Of a stretch of 64,000 bases of DNA, positions 52,751-60,948 are shown piece by piece. The notes under the pieces are model-generated. The model did no database searches. It was given only the letters and a program-made list of their open reading frames with translations, and was not told where the DNA came from. Within the stretch, counting starts at the first letter, position 1. Every line of letters starts with the position of its first letter. The position numbers and the translations under genes were made by a program. The stretch is from Neobacillus mesonae (GTDB taxonomy: Bacteria > Bacillota > Bacilli > Bacillales > Cytobacillaceae), in the NCBI RefSeq assembly GCF_001636315.1, contig NZ_KV440949.1, positions 4,792,084 to 4,856,083 of the forward strand. The letters run 5' to 3'.

Positions 52751-53419
52751 ATGAAATTAAGAATGTATCTTATCATAGCCTTTGTTATTAGTGTAATTTG
52801 CGTCGCTGGTTTCGCTTTCATTTCGACGCTAATAAGCGACCAGCAAATTATCGGTTTTGACCGGACAATCATATCTGTCGTCCAGGGAATGGAATCACCT
52901 GGATTAACGACGGTGATGAAAATTTTTACCTTTATTGGTTCCACAAAATTTGTTATCATTCTTAGTGTGTTTCTTATCTTTTTCCTTTATAAAGTACTTA
53001 AGCATCGTCTAGAATTAATTCTGTTTGTTATGGCAATTGCAGGGACTGCCATTATCAATGTGTTATTGAAACATTTTTTTCATCGTGTTCGTCCTGATTT
53101 TCATCGATTAATCGAGGTAAGCGGTTATAGTTTTCCAAGCGGTCATGCAATGAGTGCGTTTACTGTCTATGTAATGATTTCGTTCTTATTATGGCGTCAT
53201 ATTACCAATAGGGCCGGCAGAAGTATTTTAATTTTGTTTAGCATTATGATGATTTTGGCAATAGGAATAAGCCGGATCTATCTGGGGGTACATTATCCTA
53301 GTGATATTGTTGGCGGTTATCTGGCCAGCAGTGTATGGGTGTCAATGGCCATATTCTTTTTCCAATATTATAAAGAAAGAAGGTATAATAAACATAATAA
53401 GTTGTTGAGAAATAGATAG
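52751..53419 (+). CDS. PAP2-family phosphatase
   Basis: Membrane lipid phosphatase (222 residues, about six helices) of the phosphatidate or undecaprenyl-pyrophosphate phosphatase kind. The three-part motif is complete: K-x6-RP in KHFFHRVRPDF (about 97), YSFPSGHAMSAF (about 129) and SRIYLGVHYPSDIVGG (about 176). GAGGT precedes the ATG. It lies 20 nt before pssA, suggesting a joint role in phospholipid or lipid-carrier metabolism. Confidence 0.9.
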   Translation: MKLRMYLIIAFVISVICVAGFAFISTLISDQQIIGFDRTIISVVQGMESPGLTTVMKIFTFIGSTKFVIILSVFLIFFLYKVLKHRLELILFVMAIAGTAIINVLLKHFFHRVRPDFHRLIEVSGYSFPSGHAMSAFTVYVMISFLLWRHITNRAGRSILILFSIMMILAIGISRIYLGVHYPSDIVGGYLASSVWVSMAIFFFQYYKERRYNKHNKLLRNR

Positions 53420-53439
53420 AAAAACCGTTTTAAACAGGA

Positions 53440-54141
53440 GTGATACATATTATTAGGAACAGTATTCCGAATTTATTTACCCTTTTTAATTTATTTTTTG
53501 GATTTTTGTCAGTTATGTATTCGGCGGTGGGGGATTACAAGAATGCGGCGATTCTCATCTTAATTGGGATGATGCTCGACAGTATGGACGGACGGATTGC
53601 CAGGATGCTGCGGGTGCAAAGTGATTTTGGAAAAGAGCTGGACTCGCTTGCCGATATTGTTACCTTCGGGGTTGCTCCCGCAATGATGGCGTACTATGCT
53701 TATTTTTCAGCGTTTGGTGTTTTAGGGATGGCCATTGCAGGCCTCTTTCCGCTTTTTGGCGCCTACCGCTTGGCAAGGTTCAATATTAACGCCGTAAAGT
53801 CATCGCTGAAATATTTTACCGGTGTTCCCATAACAGCCGGCGGTGGAATTTTAACCTTTTTAACTTTTTTTCACGGCAAAATGCCTAGTATTATTCTTCC
53901 TATTGCATTTTTTATTATTTGTATCTTAATGGTCAGTACTGTGAAAATTCCAAGTCTAAAAGAAGTACCGCTGCCTAAATACGGCATACTCATTACCATC
54001 TTTCTAGGATATGCCATATACATTGTATTCAAAAAAGAACACCATCGCTTCCCCTACTTCATCTACGTCGCCATCCCGTTGTACATAGCCTTCATCGGCT
54101 ACCAGCTGGTTAGAACAAAAAGGAAAAACAATCCAAAATAA
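53440..54141 (+). CDS. pssA: CDP-diacylglycerol--serine O-phosphatidyltransferase
   Basis: Membrane enzyme that makes phosphatidylserine from CDP-diacylglycerol and serine. It has about 230 residues and eight hydrophobic segments; the CDP-alcohol phosphotransferase motif D-G-x2-A-R-x8-G-x3-D-x3-D is complete in DSMDGRIARML followed by FGKELDSLAD (about residues 47-75). The start is uncertain: GTG 53440 overlaps the only ribosome binding site (CAGGAG), which instead points to an ATT codon at 53449 or 53452. It is co-transcribed with the PAP2 gene. Confidence 0.9.
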   Translation: MIHIIRNSIPNLFTLFNLFFGFLSVMYSAVGDYKNAAILILIGMMLDSMDGRIARMLRVQSDFGKELDSLADIVTFGVAPAMMAYYAYFSAFGVLGMAIAGLFPLFGAYRLARFNINAVKSSLKYFTGVPITAGGGILTFLTFFHGKMPSIILPIAFFIICILMVSTVKIPSLKEVPLPKYGILITIFLGYAIYIVFKKEHHRFPYFIYVAIPLYIAFIGYQLVRTKRKNNPK

Positions 54142-54157
54142 AAGTTGGGTTTCAGTT

Positions 54158-54206
54158 AGGTGTCAGGCACCATGTGAATTTTTTACATGGTGCCTGACAC
54201 CTTTTT
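54158..54206 (+). repeat. Dispersed inverted repeat GGTGTCAGGCACCATGT, copy B, acting as terminator
   Basis: 18-nt arms (54158-54175 and 54185-54202) perfectly complementary, 9-nt loop, then TTTTTC, 16 nt after pssA. The arms equal the outer part of copy A at 28332-28380; the loops differ (GAATTTTTT here). Confidence 0.88.
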
Positions 54207-54280
54207 CAAAATACTTGAAATAGTACGTATAATTTTCATATAATCCTAGTATTGCTAATTTTTATTTAAGGGGTACTTTT

Positions 54281-55996
54281 ATGATTCGGCGTTTTTTTTC
54301 TTATTATAAACCGCATAGAAAGCTGTTTGTTTTAGATTTCAGCAGTGCGGTGGTTGTTGCTATTTTGGAATTGGCTTTTCCGCTGGCGGTGCAGTGGTTT
54401 ATTGATGATCTTCTGCCTGGGGAAAATTGGCAGGCGATTGTATCGGTGAGTCTTGCTCTTTTCTTGCTCTATTTACTGAGTACCTTTTTGCAGTTTATCG
54501 TCAATTATTGGGGACATAAGCTCGGAATTAATATCGAAACCGACATGAGGCAGGATCTATTTGAACATGTCCAGAAGCAATCGTTCCGCTTTTTCGACAA
54601 TATGAAGACAGGACATATTATGAGCAGAATTACCAATGATCTCTTTGACCTTGGGGAACTTGCACATCACGGTCCAGAGGATGTCTTTATTGCCATCATG
54701 ACCTTTATCGGTGCGTTTTGGATTATGTTCACCATCAATGTAAAGCTGGCGCTGGCAACAATTTTAATCCTTCCGCTTTTGATCGTTTTAGTGGTCATCT
54801 GCAATTTAAAAATGAATAAGGCATGGGGGCAAATGTACTCCAGCATTGCTGACGTGAATGCACGAGTAGAGGACAGTGTTTCCGGAAGCCGCGTTGTCCA
54901 GTCTTTTACCAATGAAGAATTTGAGATTGCTAGATTCAAGAAAAACAATCAGCGGTATCGTGCCTCAAAGCTTGGCGGCTACCGTGTCATGTCCTTCAGT
55001 TTATCAGGTATTTACATGATGACCCGGCTGATTACCATCATCGTTTTAGTATACGGTGCGTGGTTAAGTTTCACCGGGCAGCTTTCCTACGGCGAACTTG
55101 TCGGCTTTGTGCTTTATGTGAATGTTCTCTTCAAGCCAATTGATAAAATAAGCGCCATTATGGAATTATATCCAAAAGGAATGGCCGGCTTTAAACGATT
55201 TATTGAACTGCTTGACTCAGAGCCAGAAGTAATGGATACGTCAAATGCGGTCGAAGTTGCTTCACTTAATGGAAATATCAGTTTCTGTAATGTGTCTTTC
55301 CGTTATGATCAACAAAAAACTGTATTCGAAAATATCGACTTATCCATCCGCGCTGGTGAAACGGTTGCCTTTGTTGGTCCGTCTGGTGCGGGCAAAACGA
55401 CAATTTGTTCCTTGATTCCACGATTTTATGACGTCAATGAAGGGGTTATTTCCATTGATGGAATTGACATCCGCAATATGACCAAAAAATCGCTGCGCTC
55501 GCAAATTGGCATTGTCCAGCAGGATGTCTTCTTGTTCACTGGGACCATCAGGGAAAATATAGCGTATGGTAAGCAGGATGCTACCTTTGAAGAAGTAGCA
55601 GAAGCTGCTCGCAAGGCACATTTAGAAAAATTAATCGCCTCACTGCCGGAGGGATATGAAACACAAATTGGCGAAAGGGGATTAAAGCTTTCCGGCGGGC
55701 AAAAACAACGGCTGGCGATTGCCAGAATGTTTCTAAAAAACCCGCCGATCCTAATTTTAGACGAAGCAACCTCAGCGCTTGATACCGAAACAGAAATGGT
55801 CATTCAAAAGGCATTAAATGAGCTGGCACAAAATCGAACAACTTTGATCATTGCCCATCGTTTGGCAACGATCCGTAATGTAGACAGGATTATCGTCGTT
55901 ACGGAGGATGGAATCGCCGAAGAGGGACGGCATGATGAATTAATTGAACAAGGGGGCGTATTTGCCAAGCTCCACGCCGTACAATTTCAGCAATAA
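54281..55996 (+). CDS. ABC transporter, fused permease/ATPase (exporter half-transporter)
   Basis: Homodimer- or heterodimer-forming exporter of the multidrug/lipid (MsbA/BmrA-like) class, 571 residues. Six transmembrane helices (1-310) precede the nucleotide-binding domain with Walker A GPSGAGKTT (about 368), Q-loop QQDVFLF, signature LSGGQKQRLAIARMF (about 469), Walker B ILILDEATSALD and His switch IAHRLAT. The start is ATG 54281 with AAGGGG upstream. It is monocistronic between hairpins; the substrate is unknown. Confidence 0.93.
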   Translation: MIRRFFSYYKPHRKLFVLDFSSAVVVAILELAFPLAVQWFIDDLLPGENWQAIVSVSLALFLLYLLSTFLQFIVNYWGHKLGINIETDMRQDLFEHVQKQSFRFFDNMKTGHIMSRITNDLFDLGELAHHGPEDVFIAIMTFIGAFWIMFTINVKLALATILILPLLIVLVVICNLKMNKAWGQMYSSIADVNARVEDSVSGSRVVQSFTNEEFEIARFKKNNQRYRASKLGGYRVMSFSLSGIYMMTRLITIIVLVYGAWLSFTGQLSYGELVGFVLYVNVLFKPIDKISAIMELYPKGMAGFKRFIELLDSEPEVMDTSNAVEVASLNGNISFCNVSFRYDQQKTVFENIDLSIRAGETVAFVGPSGAGKTTICSLIPRFYDVNEGVISIDGIDIRNMTKKSLRSQIGIVQQDVFLFTGTIRENIAYGKQDATFEEVAEAARKAHLEKLIASLPEGYETQIGERGLKLSGGQKQRLAIARMFLKNPPILILDEATSALDTETEMVIQKALNELAQNRTTLIIAHRLATIRNVDRIIVVTEDGIAEEGRHDELIEQGGVFAKLHAVQFQQ

Positions 55997-56002
55997 AAAT
56001 TA

Positions 56003-56052
56003 TAGAAAAACCTCTATAAATATATCATACAGGTTTTTCTATAAAAATATTA
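56003..56052 (+). terminator. Probable terminator after the ABC exporter
   Basis: 11-bp stem TAGAAAAACCT / AGGTTTTTCTA with a 17-nt AT-rich loop, then TAAAAATATT. The T tail is poor. Confidence 0.55.
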
Positions 56053-56139
56053 TGTAAACTAAAAAAGCCAACACCTTTGTTTCCCGCAATGAAACATGGT
56101 ACTCTTATAAAAGTTAAATCTAAAGGGGGAGCAGGCACA

Positions 56140-56892
56140 GTGGCTGACAATCAGGTTGAAATTAAGCTCATCGCATTAGATATGGATGGTACTCTTTTAA
56201 CGAATAATCATGAAATAACTGAGGAGACCCGCCTGGCAATCAAGGAAGCGCGGGAAAAGGGTGTCAAGGTGGTGCTTAGCACTGGCAGGTCATATAAGAA
56301 TTGTCATGGACATGCCGATGCCTTAGGGCTGGATTCCTATTTGGTAACGGTAAACGGGAGTGAAATATGGGATGAAAGCCGGAATTTAGTTAAAAGAACA
56401 GTGATGAAGCCGGAGTATATCGAATGGATGTGGGGACTTGCGCAGCAATATCAAACAGCCTTTTGGGCGATCAATACGGAAGAGACTTGGCGTAACGACA
56501 TGCCGAAGGACCTATATGAAGCAGAATGGATGAAATTCGGATTTAATATTGCTGATGTTGGAATTAGAGAGACTATTTACAACAAACTTAAAGAAAAGAA
56601 TGAATTTGAAATTAGCAACTCGGCACCCGATAATATAGAAGTAAATTGCCGCGGGATTAATAAGGCAAGAGGACTTGAATTGGTTTGCGGCCGGCTTGGA
56701 ATTGAGTTGAAAAATGTCATGGCCGTCGGTGATAGTTTAAATGATATGGTGATGATTAAAGAAGCTGGAATAGGTGTTGCCATGGGCAATGCCCAGGAGA
56801 CTTTAAAGAAAGAGGCGGATTGGATTACCTCTTCAAATGAAGATGATGGTGTTGCAAAAGCCATCCGAAAATGGGTATTAACAGAAGCATAG
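56140..56892 (+). CDS. HAD-superfamily phosphatase, Cof subfamily
   Basis: Cytosolic sugar-phosphate or phospho-metabolite phosphatase of 250 residues. It shows HAD motif I LDMDGTLL (nucleophile Asp about residue 15), motif II LSTGRSY, the motif III Lys in NKARGLEL (about 185) and motif IV GDSLNDMVM (about 208), with a type IIB cap between. GTG 56140 was selected because AAAGGGGGA lies 9 nt upstream; an in-frame ATG at 56077 has no SD. The substrate is unknown. Terminator follows. Confidence 0.9.
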   Translation: MADNQVEIKLIALDMDGTLLTNNHEITEETRLAIKEAREKGVKVVLSTGRSYKNCHGHADALGLDSYLVTVNGSEIWDESRNLVKRTVMKPEYIEWMWGLAQQYQTAFWAINTEETWRNDMPKDLYEAEWMKFGFNIADVGIRETIYNKLKEKNEFEISNSAPDNIEVNCRGINKARGLELVCGRLGIELKNVMAVGDSLNDMVMIKEAGIGVAMGNAQETLKKEADWITSSNEDDGVAKAIRKWVLTEA

Positions 56893-56901
56893 AAATTTTT
56901 T

Positions 56902-56942
56902 AGGACATTATTCCTTCAATTTGGAATAATGTCCTTTTTTTT
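56902..56942 (+). terminator. HAD gene terminator
   Basis: 13-bp stem AGGACATTATTCC and its complement, 8-nt loop, eight T. Confidence 0.92.
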
Positions 56943-56982
56943 AAATAGTTATTTAATAGTGAGCTTTTATAAGTTTATGTTT

Positions 56983-57047
56983 AAAATCAATACTATTTTA
57001 TAATTATTATAATTTAGTATTGATTTTTATAAGATTTATATTATAAT
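56983..57047 (+). promoter_or_regulatory. katA promoter with PerR box nested in a 45-bp palindrome
   Basis: TTATAATTATTATAA (56998-57012) fits the Bacillus PerR consensus TTATAATNATTATAA perfectly. It is centred at 57005, the same centre as outer arms AAAATCAATACTA (56983-56995) and TAGTATTGATTTT (57015-57027), so 20 of 22 base pairs of a 45-bp segment are symmetric. -35 TTGATT (57020-57025) lies in the right arm; 16-nt spacer; -10 TATAAT (57042-57047). Repression by PerR and induction by peroxide are inferred. Confidence 0.88.
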
Positions 57048-57084
57048 TTAATTAAAGTTTTAAAAAAGCTTATGAGGTGATGTA

Positions 57085-58545
57085 ATGAGTAATGTAAACA
57101 AACATTTGACAACAGGAACTGGAGTACCAGTTGGGGATAATCAAAATTCAATGACAGCTGGAGGACGCGGGCCAACGTTAATTCAAGATGTCCACTTGCT
57201 AGAAAAATTAGCCCATTTTAACCGTGAACGAGTACCTGAACGCGTGGTACATGCTAAAGGCGCTGGGGCACACGGCTATTTCGAAGTGACGAATGACATG
57301 TCCAAGTACACAAAGGCCAAGCTGTTTAATGGTGTTGGAAAAAGAACACCGATGTTCATCCGATTCTCGACGGTTGCCGGTGAACTTGGCTCCGCCGATA
57401 CAGTTAGAGACCCGCGCGGCTTTGCGGTTAAGTTTTACACAGAAGAAGGCAACTATGACTTAGTCGGAAATAATACACCGATTTTCTTTATCCGGGATGC
57501 CATCAAATTCCCAGATTTCATTCATACGCAAAAACGAGATCCGAGAACTCACTTGAAAAATCCAAATGCCGTTTGGGATTTTTGGAGTCTGTCACCGGAA
57601 TCGCTCCATCAAGTAACATACTTAATGGGTGACCGCGGTATTCCCGCAACTTTACGTCATATGAATGGCTACGGCAGCCATACCTTTAAATGGGTGAATG
57701 CAGAAGGGGAAGCTGTTTGGGTAAAATATCACTTTATCACTGAACAAGGTGTTAAAAATATGGCAAATGATGTGGCTGCTAAGTTAGCAGGTGAGAATCC
57801 GGATTATCATACAGAGGATTTATTTAATGCAATTGAGAATGGCGATTACCCTGCATGGAGATTGCATGTACAAATCATGCCGATTGAGGATGCCAATACG
57901 TATCGTTTCGATCCGTTCGATGTCACAAAGATTTGGTCACATAAGGATTATCCATTAATTGAAGTAGGGCGCATGGTTCTAGACAGAAATCCTGAAAACT
58001 ATTTTGCTGAGGTGGAACAGGCTACGTTCTCACCTGGCACCATGGTTCCAGGTGTGGAAGCATCACCTGATAAAATGCTTCAAGGACGTTTATTTGCTTA
58101 TTCTGATGCCCATCGTTACCGCGTTGGCGCTAATCACAACCTGCTGCCGATTAATCGCCCGCGTGTTGAGGCAAATAACTATCAGCGTGACGGTGCGATG
58201 CGCTTTGATAACAACGGCGGCGGCTCTGTTTACTATGAGCCAAACAGCTATGACGGACCAAAAGAAGCACCGCAATTTAAACAAACACCATTTGATATTT
58301 CCGGTGAAGCTGCTCAGGTAGCATATGATCACAATGACCATTACACTCAAGCTGGCGACCTGTACAGATTAATGTCCAAGGATGAGCGCGGACGATTAGT
58401 TGAAAATATTGTCGCTGCAATGAAGCCGGTTGAAAGAGACGACATCAAGCTCCGCCAAATTCAGCATTTCTACAAGGCGGACCCTGAATACGGTGAGCGG
58501 GTAGCCAAAGGTTTGAACTTGCAGGTCCCACAAGAGGTAAAGTAA
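57085..58545 (+). CDS. katA: Vegetative catalase, small-subunit heme clade
   Basis: Decomposes hydrogen peroxide; cytosolic tetramer. The 486-residue protein has the distal His in RVVHAKGAGAHG (about 54), the distal Asn in YDLVGNNTPIFF (about 127) and the proximal heme-ligand Tyr in RLFAYSDAHRYRVG (about 337). GAGGTGATGT lies upstream of the ATG at 57085. It is a single gene with a perfect PerR box upstream and a terminator downstream. Confidence 0.97.
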   Translation: MSNVNKHLTTGTGVPVGDNQNSMTAGGRGPTLIQDVHLLEKLAHFNRERVPERVVHAKGAGAHGYFEVTNDMSKYTKAKLFNGVGKRTPMFIRFSTVAGELGSADTVRDPRGFAVKFYTEEGNYDLVGNNTPIFFIRDAIKFPDFIHTQKRDPRTHLKNPNAVWDFWSLSPESLHQVTYLMGDRGIPATLRHMNGYGSHTFKWVNAEGEAVWVKYHFITEQGVKNMANDVAAKLAGENPDYHTEDLFNAIENGDYPAWRLHVQIMPIEDANTYRFDPFDVTKIWSHKDYPLIEVGRMVLDRNPENYFAEVEQATFSPGTMVPGVEASPDKMLQGRLFAYSDAHRYRVGANHNLLPINRPRVEANNYQRDGAMRFDNNGGGSVYYEPNSYDGPKEAPQFKQTPFDISGEAAQVAYDHNDHYTQAGDLYRLMSKDERGRLVENIVAAMKPVERDDIKLRQIQHFYKADPEYGERVAKGLNLQVPQEVK

Positions 58546-58560
58546 TCTAGTAAACTAATG

Positions 58561-58600
58561 AAATGCCGCTCTTTATCAGGAGCGGCATTTTTAATTTTTT
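58561..58600 (+). terminator. katA terminator
   Basis: Stem AAATGCCGCT / AGCGGCATTT, 10-nt loop, then TTAATTTTTTTT. Confidence 0.88.
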
Positions 58601-58612
58601 TTAGTAGTTGGG

Positions 58613-58703
58613 ATATCTGCAGTTTTGGGCAAGATATCTGCAGTTTTTAAAATATATCTGCAATTTTTATAATGATATCTGCAGTTTTTGAATTATATCT
58701 GCA
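58613..58703. repeat. ATATCTGCA repeat array, left copy
   Basis: Five exact ATATCTGCA cores start at 58613, 58634, 58654, 58675 and 58695 (steps 21, 20, 21, 20), most followed by a run of T; a decayed sixth may be GAATATCTT at 58711. The average step of 20.5 bp equals two DNA turns. It ends 3 bp from the stop of the NERD gene. CTGCAG is present in three units. Confidence 0.88.
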
Positions 58704-58706
58704 AAT

Positions 58707-59731
58707 TTAAGAATATCTTAAATTTCTAGAATTTTTTCTTCGAATTTGAGTTGTTAATTTTTCTAATTGGTTATTATCCACATAATAATATCTTCCTTTA
58801 TTTGTACCAGAGTATTTTATTTCTGCTGCTCTAAGTAACCTTCCTGATAAATCTGGTGAATTTATTAATGCAAACTCCCGAAACTGTTGATTTGTCACTT
58901 TTAAATCATACAAAAGAAAATAGTCTAATAATGTATAAATATATGCATCTTTCGAAAATGATTGGCAATTAGGGCAAAACCAACTAGCTTTTTGTCGATA
59001 CAGAGGCAGATAATCACAAATTGGGCAATGAACTCCGAATCTTAGCTCTGTTTTTTAATACCATAATTTTGTAGAATGAATTTTGTTGGAGGTGTATTCA
59101 ATTTAACTAGGAGTTTACTTATTTTCCGAAGTTCTTTAGGAGTCAAGATTTTTTTTTCATATTTCTGTTCGTACAATGAAATCCTCTTTAGCATACTGTG
59201 TGATTTACATACTCTTTTAATGACTTTATAGTTATTGCCTTTGAATTCTAAAATAGCGTTTGGATTACTGATAACGACTAGGTGATCGACGGGAACTGGC
59301 GGCAAATTATGTTCAGCGAAAAGCTTTTGGATAAACTTTTGATGCCTTTCAGCTTGGGCAATGGGATCAGAATAACCTTTTTCATTTCCGTCTTTAATTT
59401 GGAAAAATTGCTCATTTTCTATATCAAAAGTTAGTTTTCCGGTCATATTTTTAATTTCTAGGATTAAGGCAAAACGTGAGGTTAATAGAAGGGTGTCGAT
59501 TTGGCAATTGAAGTCTCCGTCGGGGAAATTTAAATCGTGGAAGATTATGTATTCCTTTTCAGGCAGGGATCGTAAATAATAGTCCAGTGATTCTTCTCCG
59601 CGAAAGCCAGCCCGTCTTCTTTCCAGTTCTTCGGCAATTAAAGGATATTTCAAATGGTTCTTTGGAAGTCGCCGCAAAATGGCTTCCAAAATTAAAATGA
59701 CAATAGGTATACTACGTTCTTTTCCAATCAA
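58707..59731 (-). pseudogene. NERD-domain (nuclease-related) protein with C-terminal zinc ribbon, frameshifted
   Basis: Two frames join into one protein of about 340 residues. The first (59731 to 59042; TTG start 9 nt after AAAGGAG) has the NERD fold with PD-(D/E)xK-like residues in CQIDTLLLTSRFALILEIKN (Asp about 78, E-x-K about 91). The second, in another frame from about 59050 to 58707, continues with C-x2-C in HCPICD and C-x2-C in FCPNCQ, a zinc ribbon, then a helical tail. One extra A in the A6 run at 59051-59056 would restore GIKKTELRFGVHCPIC. It may be a true mutation or a sequencing error; as read, the zinc ribbon is lost. Confidence 0.8.
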
Positions 59732-59849
59732 GACATATCACTCCTTTTATGAATTCCTTATTATTTTAAAGGAAAAAAACAAATTTTTTCTGCGGAATTT
59801 GTGGAAATTTAGCGAAACTTTTATAAATTTGTTCATGCTAATGAAAAAT

Positions 59850-59997
59850 ATATCAGCATTTTTGCATAACCTATCTGTAATTTCTTAGAGAAAACTAAAG
59901 CCAAAATATATCTGTATTTTTGCATAACATATCTGCAATTTTTAAATTATATCTGCAACATTTTGAATATATCTGCAGATTTTACGATAAATCTGCA
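59850..59997. repeat. ATATCTGCA repeat array, right copy
   Basis: Cores, some with one change, at 59850 (ATATCAGCA), 59871 (CTATCTGTA), 59908 (ATATCTGTA), 59929, 59949 and 59969 (exact) and 59989 (AAATCTGCA). Steps are 20-21 bp apart from one of 37. TTTTTGCATAAC follows the core at both 59850 and 59908. It has the same orientation as the left array and fills the 309-bp gap between the NERD gene and the SDR gene. Confidence 0.85.
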
Positions 59998-60040
59998 AAT
60001 TCATCTGATATATTGATAAAAAGGGGGCAACAACAAAATT

Positions 60041-60874
60041 ATGAACCAACCAATTGCGATTGTTACTGGTGCATCGAGCGGGTTCGGGCTTTTGACAGTA
60101 ATTGAGCTGGCGCGCTCCGGATTTCACGTCATTGCCACCATGAGAAATCTAGATAAAGCTGCCAATCTATTAAATGAAACAAAAAATGACCAACTACAAA
60201 TCACTATTCATGAGCTGGACGTCACTTCAGAAACGTCCATCAACAATTTCAGCGAATATCTCAAGACATTAGGCAGGGTGGATGTCTTAGTTAACAACGC
60301 CGGGTACGCTGCCGGTGGTTTTGTAGAAGAAGTCCCATTGGAAGAATACCGCAAGCAATTTGAGACGAATGTATTCGGTGTTATTGCCGTCACTAAAACG
60401 GTTCTTCCATACATGAGAAAACAGGGCAGCGGGAAGATTATTAATCTAAGCAGCATTAGCGGCAAAGTGGCGTTCCCCGGTTTATCGCCATACTGTGCTT
60501 CTAAGCATGCACTTGAGGGCTGGAGTGAAAGCTTGCGACTCGAAATGAAACCTTTCGGCGTGGACGTAGTCTTAGTTGAACCGGGGTCATTTAAGACAAA
60601 TATTTGGACAACGGGCCGTCAGGTAACCTCTTCACACGAAAACTCCCCCTACTTTAAACAGATGGGAAAACTGGAAAACTATATATTATCAGGAGAATCG
60701 GGTTTCGGGGACCCGAAGACGGTGTCACAGAAAATAGCGAAAATCGCGAAAATGAAAGAGCCGTCCCTTCGTTTTCCAATTGGAAAAGGCGTCAAAATGA
60801 CAATCCGTTTAAAAAATCTCATCCCGTGGAAAAAATGGGAAAGCATCGTGTTGAAAAATGTAAATAAAAAATAG
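60041..60874 (+). CDS. Short-chain dehydrogenase/reductase (classical SDR)
   Basis: NAD(P)-dependent oxidoreductase of 277 residues, cytosolic. The Rossmann motif TGASSGFG (about residues 8-15), NNAG (about 86), catalytic Ser in LSSISG (about 139) and Y-x-x-x-K in YCASKHA (about 152) are all present. AAGGGGG lies 13 nt before the ATG, a long spacing. The right repeat array forms its upstream region. The substrate is unknown. Confidence 0.9.
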   Translation: MNQPIAIVTGASSGFGLLTVIELARSGFHVIATMRNLDKAANLLNETKNDQLQITIHELDVTSETSINNFSEYLKTLGRVDVLVNNAGYAAGGFVEEVPLEEYRKQFETNVFGVIAVTKTVLPYMRKQGSGKIINLSSISGKVAFPGLSPYCASKHALEGWSESLRLEMKPFGVDVVLVEPGSFKTNIWTTGRQVTSSHENSPYFKQMGKLENYILSGESGFGDPKTVSQKIAKIAKMKEPSLRFPIGKGVKMTIRLKNLIPWKKWESIVLKNVNKK

Positions 60875-60948
60875 CTTTCGACAAATTCCAACATCTATTT
60901 TAATACCTTCTCGATTAAACTGTTCTTAGTAGCTAGAGGGGGAAGGTT

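Noticed and set aside
58613..58703. CRISPR interpretation of the ATATCTGCA and TGTC arrays
   Set aside because: Cores are 9-11 bp and spacers about 11 bp; CRISPR repeats are 23-50 bp with spacers of similar length, and no cas genes are present.
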